Shown: positions 19,284 to 27,256 of the stretch, piece by piece | Numbering within the stretch: position 1 is the first letter of the stretch | How the letters are laid out: each line of letters begins with the position of its first letter | Assembly: GCA_002319885.1 (NCBI GenBank) | Contig: DCFT01000028.1 | Location: forward strand, 86,987-150,986 | DNA from: Bacteroidales bacterium UBA1797 | GTDB taxonomy: Bacteria > Bacteroidota > Bacteroidia > Bacteroidales > VadinHA17 | DNA: 64,000 bases | Reading direction: 5' to 3' | Made by a program: the position numbers and the translations under genes | Notes under the pieces: generated by a model | Seen by the model: only the letters and a program-made list of their open reading frames with translations | Database searches by the model: none | What the model was told of the DNA's origin: nothing

Positions 19284-22200
19284 TGATTTTGTATAAATAT
19301 TTTTTTTGAACTCATTCTGGAACCCGTAGAATATCTCACAAAATAAATTCCTTCTTTTATTTGTGGGCTGAATTCATGGTAACCCTTTTCATAAATTTTT
19401 TCAACAAAAATTACCTGACCCAAAAGGTCATGAATCATAAATATACCTTTTCCTCCTTCCACAATGTTTACTTCTGCTTTCAGTTTGCCATGCGACGAAT
19501 AAATACTAAAAAGATCGTTGGTTACTGCCTTCTCAGGGATATCTGTTGTTATATCGGAGAAATTCAGGAAAAACCTGTTATCATATTCGCCTGTTCCCAG
19601 ATTCAGTTTGTATTTTTGGTCAGGAAGAAGGTCCTGATTTATACCTGTTACATTATCTGAAAGATATATTCGCTTTCCGGATAAAGACTCATCCAGATCG
19701 CGGATCCTGAATTCAATTGTTCCCTCCCTGTTCAGTTTAAGTCCAAGCGGGACTTCCAGGGTACCAGATAAAGGAGGCAAAGCCTTTATTGAGAGTTGTG
19801 TTCCGTCAGGGTTTACTATATAAAGATTTGCTACTGACAAATCAGTATTAAGCAATTTTAATGCATCCATCTGGCTGTCAAAATCCGATGTCGCATTTTC
19901 ATCAAAATATATCACCACCGGATCTTCTGAAGCAGGGTCGTCCGAAAATCCTGAACTAAGCCGTAGTAATGGAACTGTTGCAGTATTTAACGATTTTGCG
20001 AAGGCATGAGTGAGATCAGTAATTCTAACACTGTTATTTACACCAAGAGTACCTGTGACCGGGTATGAACCATTAGTTACATGAATGAAAAAGCCCTGCA
20101 TTGATGGAATGATGTTATTCACTATTCCATCACTTGATACACCATTTATATAAGTACTGTAAGATCCTCCATACTGATCCGTTGTGCTCGCCCTGAAGTA
20201 ATAGAGGGCATTATCAATATTTAATTTAGTCCAACCGGCTCCGGCGTTCCAGTTTATGGGGGAGGGGTATGGATTTCCTGTAAGATTAAATCCTTTTGTA
20301 TAGGTATTATTGTGATTATAAAGTACTGTGGAAAGACTTCCATTATTTGGGGCTCCTGTAATATCCAAAGTAACAGGCGTACTTGCAGCCCCAAAATTAA
20401 CTGCATATCCCTGAAGAGGGTTCAGGATGTTAGTAGTTGGTGAGTTATAGCTGACCCATCCGGATGATGTGCGACTTTCATCGTACTTATAGAATGTGAA
20501 AGAGCCTAGTGTCATATCATCGGCAAACTCATTTACTGTCGCGGACTGGAAGGGAGAACTGAAATATTTATAACCGAATCCTGAAGAAAGATATCGTTGC
20601 ATGGTTATATTGCCGATAATATTGCCTGAACCGGTTCCGGCAATAAGAGCAGTCTGAGCTGCTGTGGATATTAATGTTAAGTTTCCGCCTGAAGTGAGGT
20701 CACCGCTGGTTAACGTAACAGTGCCGGTGATATTAAGAGGGCCTTGTAATGTAACTCCGGTTGAATTATTTACAATCAGATCTTTGATTGTATTTGTGGC
20801 AAAAATGTTTGTTCCGATCGTCTGCGCTGCTGAACCGATCATTGAAATACTACCTGATGTGGCTGTGAGAGTACCGTTATTAGTTATTGTTCCTGAGATC
20901 TGAAGTGTATTTCCTGAAACAGTAAGTGAAGTGCCATTATTAATTACAAGATTATTGACTGACCCTATCGCTCCTGTGCTGAGAACAGGATACCTGGTGG
21001 AAGTCGGTATCTGAACCGATGTATTCGCTCTTGGAACACAATTGCATAACCAGTTTCCTGTGGCATTCCAGTCTGTGCTCACTGAACCGTTCCAGGTAAG
21101 ATTCGAAGTTATAACGATAGGGCTTGTGGCAGTTACAATACTGCATCCTCCGGAGGCGGCAATTGTATTGGTAACTGTATAGCTTCCTGGTGTGCTCGCA
21201 GAGATATTAACCTGTCCGGTGGCAGTGTTTATAAAGACTAAACCGGCAGTAGAGGAAAAAGTGCCTGCTATACCGCCACCACTATAAGTAGGAGAGGGAT
21301 TAGCTGCATTCGGACAATAAGGCGTACCTGTATAACTGAAAGTAGCGACAGGTAATGCTGTGACCGTAAGTGTGGCTGAAGTGCTGTTGGTACTTGAAGG
21401 CCCACAGGCGCTTGTCACAACACATCTGTATGTCTTGCCGTTTTTTGCAGTTCCAGGATTATTAAGAGTCAGCGTAGGTGTCAGAACCCCGCTATAAATG
21501 CCCCCATTGGATATATTTACATTATTCTCCTGCCACTGGTATGTAAGATTATACCCGGAAGCATCTACACTAAAACTCGCATTTCCACCTGCACATATGG
21601 TTAATGGTTGTGGTTGATTGTTAAAAGTAATGCCACTGTATATTGTCATTGTTACGGAGGTGGGATCGCTTTCACAACCATTAACTGTTTGCCTGACAGT
21701 ATAATTGTAAGTGCCGGCAGAGGTTTGTCCTGTTGAATAGGGATTCGCAGTGCTCACCAACGTACCACCGCTATACCAGTGTATATTCTGACCTGTCGTA
21801 GCTTCCAGATATGTAATTTGATTTGAACAATATTCTTTATTAGGAGCAACAGGTGCGGCAGGAGTATCTGTAATTACGAAATTCTTAGTGACACTTGTCG
21901 AACCGCAGTTTCCTGTGTATGTATATTGTATCGGATAGGTTCCGGCTGAAGGAGGTGTGAAAACATTACCGGAAATATATGAATTTCCTGAATAAGTTCC
22001 TCCCGCAGGATAACCAAAAGACAGGGTAATTGATCCTGCGCAGACACTTGATGAGGGGAGATAATTAGAAACTGTTTCACCGGCATCTAAAGAATAGAAT
22101 GTTGAAGGGGAAGATTGATTATTGTATTCTGTTTTCATCCAACCGTCTGATCTCACTTCGTCAGAAATACGGAGTTCATCAAACCTTCCGCTGAAATAAT

Positions 22201-23815
22201 AGTTTGATTCAAAAGGTTCCTTACTGATAGTTAAAGTATTGGAAGCTGCTCCCAATGTTCCTGTCTTTTTGAAAGGTCTCTCAGGGGTGCCATTAACAAA
22301 AGTTTCAATTGAATCGAGTACATCGGAACTTACGCCTGCAAGATAATACCATGTATTTGTAGTAAGAACTGTTCCTCCGCCAACATCCCTGTTTAATGAT
22401 GCAGTGTTGGAAGAATTTCTTATCTCAAATTCCACTTTATTATTAGTATAAACTCCGAATTTATAACCGCCGGTTGAATTATTCTGGTTACTTGCAATCT
22501 TCTGATCACGATTCAGAGTACTGGGGTAGACCCATGCAGAAACCGTAATGTTTCCGGCAAAATTAATAATGGGATCATTAATAACTTCAGCATATTGATT
22601 TGAGCCATTGAGTCCGAGAGAATTATTTATCTTACCTGGGAGATAAGTTGGAGCGTTATAAGTAGTCCCTGAATGATTAGAAGCACTGAAATCTTTAAAT
22701 CCGTTATCATCAAGATGCCAGACACCCTTATAATGACTGTCCCAGACGGATGTAACTGAAGGGTCGCTGGTGATCTGCGGGTTGCCATAAAGTATTTTAA
22801 TTACAGTATTTGCCGTACATGAAAGGACCGGGATCCTGACCCAGGCAATAAGATCGCCATTTGTTCCATTATAATATTCGATCTGATGATCAAGTTTGTT
22901 ATAATTTCCATCAGTAAAAATAATATCGAAACCATTGGAATTCAGAATCTGACCCGCCGGAGAATTCTTTAGGAAGGTCTGCCCTGTAAGATTAACTAAT
23001 AAAGGAAAGCTGCTAAGATCTTTTCCCCCGGTAACTTTTGTATAATCGATAGTAATGTTTCGTTCATAAGTATAACCCATTGAGGCAGTGTTACAAGCTG
23101 TTACCACTACATAACCATTAGCACCAGAGCCTCCTGTCCGGTCAGTGGTACTATTAGTACAAGCACCACTGCCACCACCTCCATAGGTATTTCCACTATT
23201 CCCATTTGAGCCTCCACTAACACTTGCACCACCATTTCCCCCATTCTGGGAGGTACCGGATCCGTATGAACCTGCTGCAGCAGTAGGAGCATCACCGCCA
23301 TTACCGGAACTTCCCGCACCGCCGCCGCCGCCACCAGAATATGTTCCACCACCTGTACCTCCATTTCCCCCTTTATAAACAACATCACCCGTAGAATTTC
23401 CTAAAGTTCCTCCTGCAACACCTGCTGTACTATTACCGACAGTTCCTGAACCCCCGTCAGCTACAACATCTGATGTATTAAAAGAGGAAATACCACCTTT
23501 AGTATTTGCCGCACCTCCTGTGCCTACTACAACGGAGAAGTTAGTACCAGGAGTAACCGTTAAGATACTTCGGGCATAAGCACCACCACCACCGCCACCA
23601 CCTCTTCTGGCGGAAGAAGTTATTGTACTTCCACCTCCTCCGGCACCCCAGCATTCAACCATTATCGAGGTCACTCCTGCAGGAACATTATAAGTACCGT
23701 TTGATGTAAATGTCTGGGTCTGACCCATACTAATACGTGATAGAAAAAGAACAGCAAAGAAGATCATACTTCTTTTAGCTACAGATGCAAGCTTTTGTGA
23801 AAATGAAGCGATCAT
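19280..23815 (-). CDS. Giant multidomain adhesin with glycine-rich, DUF2341, LamG and T9SS domains
   Basis: The 1511-residue product has a signal peptide (to about residue 31). Domains in order: a glycine-rich module with runs of six or seven Gly (33-240); a DUF2341 module (about 248-362, with FPLLVNLTG and ILYGNP); a LamG/concanavalin-like lectin fold (about 365-570, with AWVYPSTLNRDQKIAS); Ig- or PKD-like repeats (about 590-900); a repetitive strand-rich region with TSGSISMIGSAAQTIG-like segments; and a C-terminal domain of about 75 residues (GKGIFMIHDLLGQ to KKIFIQ) typical of T9SS type A sorting. It is probably a surface adhesin, likely carbohydrate-binding. It lies between the PapD-like chaperone and a pilin-like gene. 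Whether it is exported by T9SS, by the usher, or by both in turn is open. Confidence 0.78.
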   Translation of the reverse strand: MIASFSQKLASVAKRSMIFFAVLFLSRISMGQTQTFTSNGTYNVPAGVTSIMVECWGAGGGGSTITSSARRGGGGGGGAYARSILTVTPGTNFSVVVGTGGAANTKGGISSFNTSDVVADGGSGTVGNSTAGVAGGTLGNSTGDVVYKGGNGGTGGGTYSGGGGGGAGSSGNGGDAPTAAAGSYGSGTSQNGGNGGASVSGGSNGNSGNTYGGGGSGACTNSTTDRTGGSGANGYVVVTACNTASMGYTYERNITIDYTKVTGGKDLSSFPLLVNLTGQTFLKNSPAGQILNSNGFDIIFTDGNYNKLDHQIEYYNGTNGDLIAWVRIPVLSCTANTVIKILYGNPQITSDPSVTSVWDSHYKGVWHLDDNGFKDFSASNHSGTTYNAPTYLPGKINNSLGLNGSNQYAEVINDPIINFAGNITVSAWVYPSTLNRDQKIASNQNNSTGGYKFGVYTNNKVEFEIRNSSNTASLNRDVGGGTVLTTNTWYYLAGVSSDVLDSIETFVNGTPERPFKKTGTLGAASNTLTISKEPFESNYYFSGRFDELRISDEVRSDGWMKTEYNNQSSPSTFYSLDAGETVSNYLPSSSVCAGSITLSFGYPAGGTYSGNSYISGNVFTPPSAGTYPIQYTYTGNCGSTSVTKNFVITDTPAAPVAPNKEYCSNQITYLEATTGQNIHWYSGGTLVSTANPYSTGQTSAGTYNYTVRQTVNGCESDPTSVTMTIYSGITFNNQPQPLTICAGGNASFSVDASGYNLTYQWQENNVNISNGGIYSGVLTPTLTLNNPGTAKNGKTYRCVVTSACGPSSTNSTSATLTVTALPVATFSYTGTPYCPNAANPSPTYSGGGIAGTFSSTAGLVFINTATGQVNISASTPGSYTVTNTIAASGGCSIVTATSPIVITSNLTWNGSVSTDWNATGNWLCNCVPRANTSVQIPTSTRYPVLSTGAIGSVNNLVINNGTSLTVSGNTLQISGTITNNGTLTATSGSISMIGSAAQTIGTNIFATNTIKDLIVNNSTGVTLQGPLNITGTVTLTSGDLTSGGNLTLISTAAQTALIAGTGSGNIIGNITMQRYLSSGFGYKYFSSPFQSATVNEFADDMTLGSFTFYKYDESRTSSGWVSYNSPTTNILNPLQGYAVNFGAASTPVTLDITGAPNNGSLSTVLYNHNNTYTKGFNLTGNPYPSPINWNAGAGWTKLNIDNALYYFRASTTDQYGGSYSTYINGVSSDGIVNNIIPSMQGFFIHVTNGSYPVTGTLGVNNSVRITDLTHAFAKSLNTATVPLLRLSSGFSDDPASEDPVVIYFDENATSDFDSQMDALKLLNTDLSVANLYIVNPDGTQLSIKALPPLSGTLEVPLGLKLNREGTIEFRIRDLDESLSGKRIYLSDNVTGINQDLLPDQKYKLNLGTGEYDNRFFLNFSDITTDIPEKAVTNDLFSIYSSHGKLKAEVNIVEGGKGIFMIHDLLGQVIFVEKIYEKGYHEFSPQIKEGIYFVRYSTGSRMSSKKIFIQNQ

Positions 23816-23973
23816 AGTTATTTTGTTAACACAATTTTTAAACCATTGATACCGCCTGGTAATAACCGGAGAATAAATCTTTCAGTTTATGGTCTTAATA
23901 GTCCCTATTGTCAGGTCTTGATATTATTCTATTGTCAATCAGGTTGATGCAAAAAACAATTGTGTTTTGATTA

Positions 23974-24861
23974 TCAGTGAAGCGATAGTTCTGCTTCTGC
24001 ATATCTTGCAGGTTTAACATCTGAAGATGCCGAATATATAACGCGTAAGGTTCCGGTTTTAAAATCGATACCCGGGAGATTATTAAGAGCAAACTGAAAA
24101 CGCCTTATTAAGTTGGGTGTATAAACCGCTACTCCATTTGCTATGCCTACTCTTGTAATCTTTCCCTGAGTAGAAATATAATCTACGGCCAGATCCCCAT
24201 AAACTGACATGTTTCCTGAACGGTTCATTACCATGCTTAATTGTGGAATAGTGTCATTTACGGTTTGGAATGAGAGATCCGAAAGAGATACTTTCATTGT
24301 GGATTCCCCCACTCTGATTATTACGGGTATAGTAATGCCGAAAACAGGGATAAGCTTAACAGATATAGTAGTCGAATCCTTAACTTTATCTTCTTCGCCC
24401 AGAGGTTTTTGGTTTGGCACAGCTCTGAAATAGAAGTGAGAGCGATATTCACCTTCCGAAAGCTCATTTGTTTTTATCAGTTGTATCTTAACCACCTGAG
24501 CTTCATTCGGTCCAAGTGTGACTGACCTGGGAAAAAACCTTACATATTTGTCGGCAAAAAGCTGGCCAGGGTCAGGTTCAGTGATTGTCTCAAAACTACC
24601 ATCATCTTTCATCCTGATCTGAACCAGCGAAATAGCATATGTTGCTGTATCAGATCCTGTATTTGCCAGGTTTAAATCCATTGATTTCTTTGACCCTTCA
24701 AAAACTACTCTTCTTGGTGTTATCAGTAGGTTTCCCTGTGCTTCAAGATTTGAAGATACAAGAAAGAGAAAACCTAAAATTGTAGAAAGAGTAAGGATCA
24801 GTGACTTAAACTTGCAGGAATATCTGAAATTACGTAAGTAATAAAATTTGTGTAATATCAT
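23974..24861 (-). CDS. PapD-like periplasmic pilus chaperone
   Basis: The 295-residue protein has a signal peptide (about 1-42) and two Ig-like domains. The first starts with LLITPRRVVFEGSKKSMDL (residues 45-63), which closely resembles the PapD start with its conserved arginine and VFxGxxKSM strand. Residues 136-149 (EGEYRSHFYFRAVP) match the YRSH/FRxxP segment of chaperones, and Lys169 in ISVKLIPVFGITIPV fits the second invariant basic residue that anchors the pilin C-terminus. It should hold pilin subunits in the periplasm and hand them to the usher. Upstream lie three DUF4402 genes, downstream the adhesin after a 158-base gap. The YRSH form is closer to archaic than to classical chaperones. 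Confidence 0.85.
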   Translation of the reverse strand: MILHKFYYLRNFRYSCKFKSLILTLSTILGFLFLVSSNLEAQGNLLITPRRVVFEGSKKSMDLNLANTGSDTATYAISLVQIRMKDDGSFETITEPDPGQLFADKYVRFFPRSVTLGPNEAQVVKIQLIKTNELSEGEYRSHFYFRAVPNQKPLGEEDKVKDSTTISVKLIPVFGITIPVIIRVGESTMKVSLSDLSFQTVNDTIPQLSMVMNRSGNMSVYGDLAVDYISTQGKITRVGIANGVAVYTPNLIRRFQFALNNLPGIDFKTGTLRVIYSASSDVKPARYAEAELSLH

Positions 24862-24886
24862 TGAATATGGTTTTTAATTTTGCCAA

Positions 24887-25420
24887 CTAGTTAAAGTCAA
24901 ATGTTATAGTATATGATCCTATATACATTCCAATCGGATTATCGTATAGTGTGCCTACCTTAAGTGTGGCACCAACGCGTACCACCTGGAAGCCTTCTTT
25001 AAGTCTGCCGGCTCCTATCCCCGGACCAGGAACAGATACAAAGTCGACTACACTTAATGTTTTTGCTGTTGATGTATGTCTGAGAACAACCGGACCGGCT
25101 GGTAATGTAATTGTATATAATTCATCAGCATCTCCCGTGACATAAAAACTAGCTGCATTTTGAGTGCCTGTACCTTTGTAGATGCTACCCTGAACTGAAA
25201 GGGTGCTTTCCGGGGTGAGAATAATCTCACCTCCCTGCAAGCCCGGAGAAAATTTCCCGAAGTTTAACTGTGATGTTTCACTTGCAGTAAAAATCGGAAT
25301 GATTTCAGCCAGGATATGACCAGTAGCGCTGGCCGGAGGCGTCACTTGCGAATAAATGACACCTCCGGTTGCTACGAATAGATATAATAGGCAATAAAAA
25401 AATAACTTAAGCCTTCTCAT
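24887..25420 (-). CDS. DUF4402-type pilin-like subunit, third paralogue
   Basis: The 177-residue protein has a signal peptide (to about residue 24) and a DUF4402-type domain: LNFGKFSPGLQGGEIILTPES, then ATLKVGTLYDNPIGMYIGSYTITFDFN at the end in pieces. It has glycine 14 residues from the end and phenylalanine penultimate, matching the classical chaperone-recognition pattern (Gly at -14, aromatic at -2). It is more divergent than the two 172-residue paralogues upstream, so it may be a minor pilin or adaptor. Its stop is 25 bases from the chaperone start, fitting one operon. Secreted beta-sandwich structure is well supported; pilus membership is inferred. Confidence 0.72.
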   Translation of the reverse strand: MRRLKLFFYCLLYLFVATGGVIYSQVTPPASATGHILAEIIPIFTASETSQLNFGKFSPGLQGGEIILTPESTLSVQGSIYKGTGTQNAASFYVTGDADELYTITLPAGPVVLRHTSTAKTLSVVDFVSVPGPGIGAGRLKEGFQVVRVGATLKVGTLYDNPIGMYIGSYTITFDFN

Positions 25421-25458
25421 TCTAGTTTTAATTTCTAAACTTTCTCTGATGTTAATTT

Positions 25459-25977
25459 CTAATTATAGTTAACTGTTACTGTAAAAGCAGTTCCTGTTGT
25501 ATATGCACCGGCAGTTTGTGATGCAGCAACATTAAGTGTAGCACCAACATATAGTGTCTGACTTCCTCCTGTCAGCAAGCCTCCGGCAGCCACTGTAGGT
25601 GTGCTTACGAAAGCATTAGCAGTCATAGGTGCTCCCGGGCCTGTAAGTGATGCAGAAGCAGGCAAAGAAATCGAATATGTATATCCGGTCTGGCCTGTAA
25701 CAGTAAAACGCGCTGCAGAAACAGTTCCTGCGGTAGCTGGTAATGTACAGCCGCCTGTAACTGTACGAACAGGTGCGGCAGCAGCAGGTAATGATACAGT
25801 GCCGAGCGTGTTATTTACAGCAATGTTGCCAAAATTCATATTGGCTCCATTTGCGATGGTAATCGGAGTTACGATAGTTGCTGAAGATGTAGCCGTTGCA
25901 GAAACCTGTCCAAATGTTTTAGCTGAAAGACCTGTTACAAGCATTGCAATTGCGAAAAATTTTATAAGTCGTTGCAT
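25459..25977 (-). CDS. DUF4402-type pilin-like subunit, second paralogue
   Basis: The 172-residue protein has a signal peptide (to about residue 23, ending TFGQ). The mature part is rich in Ala, Thr, Val and Gly and carries the DUF4402 hallmarks NMNFGNIAV, LPAAAAPVRTVTGGC and TLYVGATLNVA. The C-terminus TAFTVTVNYN has a penultimate tyrosine and a glycine 16 residues from the end. It is highly similar to the upstream paralogue at 26044-26562, including long identical stretches in the second half, so it arose by tandem duplication. A role as major pilin is likely. It has only one mature cysteine, so no internal disulfide is expected. Confidence 0.75.
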   Translation of the reverse strand: MQRLIKFFAIAMLVTGLSAKTFGQVSATATSSATIVTPITIANGANMNFGNIAVNNTLGTVSLPAAAAPVRTVTGGCTLPATAGTVSAARFTVTGQTGYTYSISLPASASLTGPGAPMTANAFVSTPTVAAGGLLTGGSQTLYVGATLNVAASQTAGAYTTGTAFTVTVNYN

Positions 25978-26043
25978 TGTTATCTGGTAAAAAGTTAATG
26001 AGTTATACTTTTTTCAATTTTTTTCGTGTTAAAAATCAAGTGC

Positions 26044-26562
26044 CTAGTTATAGTTAACAGTTACTGTAAATGCAGTTGCTGTGGTATAAGCTCCGGCTGT
26101 CTGTGCAGCAGCGACATTAAGGGTTGCACCAACATAGAGTGTCTGAGTGCCACCGGTAAGAAGACCTCCGGCTGCTACTGTCGGTGTGCTTACAAAAGCA
26201 TTCGCTGTCATAGGTGTGCCTGGTCCGGTAAGAGATGCACTGGCAGGAAGGGAGATGGAGTACGTAAAACCTGTCTGGCCTGTTACTGTGAAAGCGGCTG
26301 CTGAAACTGTACCGGCTGTGGCAGGTAATGTACAGCCACCGGTGGCGGATCTTACAGGCGCAAGAGTAGCCGGAAGAACCACTGTGCCTGGAGCAGTGCT
26401 TACAGCAATATTACCAAAATTCATGTCGCTTGCATTGGTAATAGTTATCGGTGAGATAATAGTCGCCGAAGCTGTTGCGTTTGCTGAAACCTGTGCTAAT
26501 GCCCCTGCTGAAATGCTGATCATCACAGTAGCGAGTGAGAGAAATTTTGAAATCTTTTTCAT
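26044..26562 (-). CDS. DUF4402-type pilin-like subunit, first paralogue of the operon
   Basis: First gene of the pilus-like operon, 172 residues with a signal peptide (to about residue 23, ending ALAQ). It has the same layout as its downstream twin: DMNFGNIAV near the mature N-terminus, VRSATGGCTLPATAGTVSA in the middle and a C-terminal beta-strand ending NYN with penultimate tyrosine. In chaperone-usher systems the gene nearest the promoter is usually the major subunit, which fits. The 66-base gap to the twin and a leader of about 115 bases before the ATG could hold expression control. GC content and Ala/Thr bias are higher than in neighbouring genes, producing long but meaningless frames on the opposite strand. 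Confidence 0.76.
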   Translation of the reverse strand: MKKISKFLSLATVMISISAGALAQVSANATASATIISPITITNASDMNFGNIAVSTAPGTVVLPATLAPVRSATGGCTLPATAGTVSAAAFTVTGQTGFTYSISLPASASLTGPGTPMTANAFVSTPTVAAGGLLTGGTQTLYVGATLNVAAAQTAGAYTTATAFTVTVNYN

Positions 26563-26683
26563 TTTTAGTGAATTTAAGGGTTTGTAATGTTAATTTATGT
26601 GTTATTATTTAGTAAGTATTTCGTTCGGAATCTTCCCTTCCGCAGGGCAATGCTTAACCAGCCTGATTTTTTTTGTTTGATGC

Positions 26684-26691
26684 CAAATGTA
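26684..26691 (-). promoter_or_regulatory. -7 box of the pilus-like operon
   Basis: The minus strand reads TACATTTG, an exact TAnnTTTG match. Transcription would start near 26677, leaving a leader of about 115 bases that contains a short inverted repeat (CGGAA and TTCCG around 26621-26643). No clear -33 box is seen. The divergent response-regulator gene uses the identical octamer at 26812-26819. Confidence 0.45.
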
Positions 26692-26811
26692 AACTAATTG
26701 AGCAAAAAAAAACAGAGCTGATTTTTTAAAGTTGTTAATAATTATGTGAACTTATTAACAATTTAACGTGACCGGGGATTATTTGATTTTTATTCTAACT
26801 TTACATTTGAA

Positions 26812-26819
26812 ATAAAAAA
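26812..26819 (+). promoter_or_regulatory. -7 box of the response-regulator gene
   Basis: TACATTTG lies 11 bases before the ATG at 26831 and matches TAnnTTTG. The leader would be only a few bases long. A TTTG at 26782-26785 is a possible -33 element but at 26 bases is further away than usual. Confidence 0.45.
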
Positions 26820-26830
26820 TTTATTTTTTA

Positions 26831-27223
26831 ATGAATAAGCAGAAACTCATTTTTATTGTTGATGACGATCCATTTATTAACATGTTGGTTGTTAAGCGAT
26901 TTGCTACTTCAGCATATCTCGTTGAAGCTTTCGAGTTGGGTGAAGATTGCCTTAATGCTCTGTATAAGAATCCTGATCTGATAATCCTCGATTATTTTTT
27001 TGTTAATAATGATCGTAAGGTCTTAGATGGAATGGAGGTATTTGACAGACTTAAAGAGCTGAAACCGGATATTCCAGTCATTATGTTATCGGGGCAGGAT
27101 AAGGGTGAGATTGTTCTCGAACTTGCAAGGAAAGGTATAAATGATTATATTATTAAAGACAATAATCTAATTGATAATCTTTCTGTTGCGATAGCCGAAA
27201 TATTCGGGGAAGATCAAAAATGA
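26831..27223 (+). CDS. Single-domain response regulator (CheY-like)
   Basis: The 130-residue protein is a stand-alone receiver domain. The acidic pocket Asp11-Asp13 (VDDDPF), phosphoacceptor Asp54 in IILDYFF, the conserved Ser87 in MLSGQD and Lys109 in IIKDN are all present, so it should accept phosphate from a histidine kinase. There is no output domain, so it acts by protein contact or as part of a phosphorelay. No kinase lies nearby. It is divergent from the pilus-like operon with a 268-base shared upstream region, which hints at a regulatory link, but that is only positional. It converges with the TonB-like gene without a visible terminator. Confidence 0.88.
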   Translation: MNKQKLIFIVDDDPFINMLVVKRFATSAYLVEAFELGEDCLNALYKNPDLIILDYFFVNNDRKVLDGMEVFDRLKELKPDIPVIMLSGQDKGEIVLELARKGINDYIIKDNNLIDNLSVAIAEIFGEDQK

Positions 27224-27256
27224 CAGTGATGTGCTGTATCACATACCCAAATTGTC

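Noticed and set aside
23107..23388. Short repeat-looking stretch of GGT/CCA units inside the adhesin gene, considered as tandem-repeat DNA
   Set aside because: It encodes the glycine-rich domain with irregular spacing and no constant period, so it is coding composition, not a satellite repeat.
25601..25990. 129-residue frame on the plus strand opposite the second pilin-like gene
   Set aside because: It is the complement of the Ala/Thr-rich pilin gene and has no recognisable domain or start signal. A similar frame opposite the twin gene has the same cause.
26147..26587. 146-residue plus-strand frame opposite the first pilin-like gene
   Set aside because: Same compositional shadow as above; the minus-strand protein has a signal peptide and clear paralogues.
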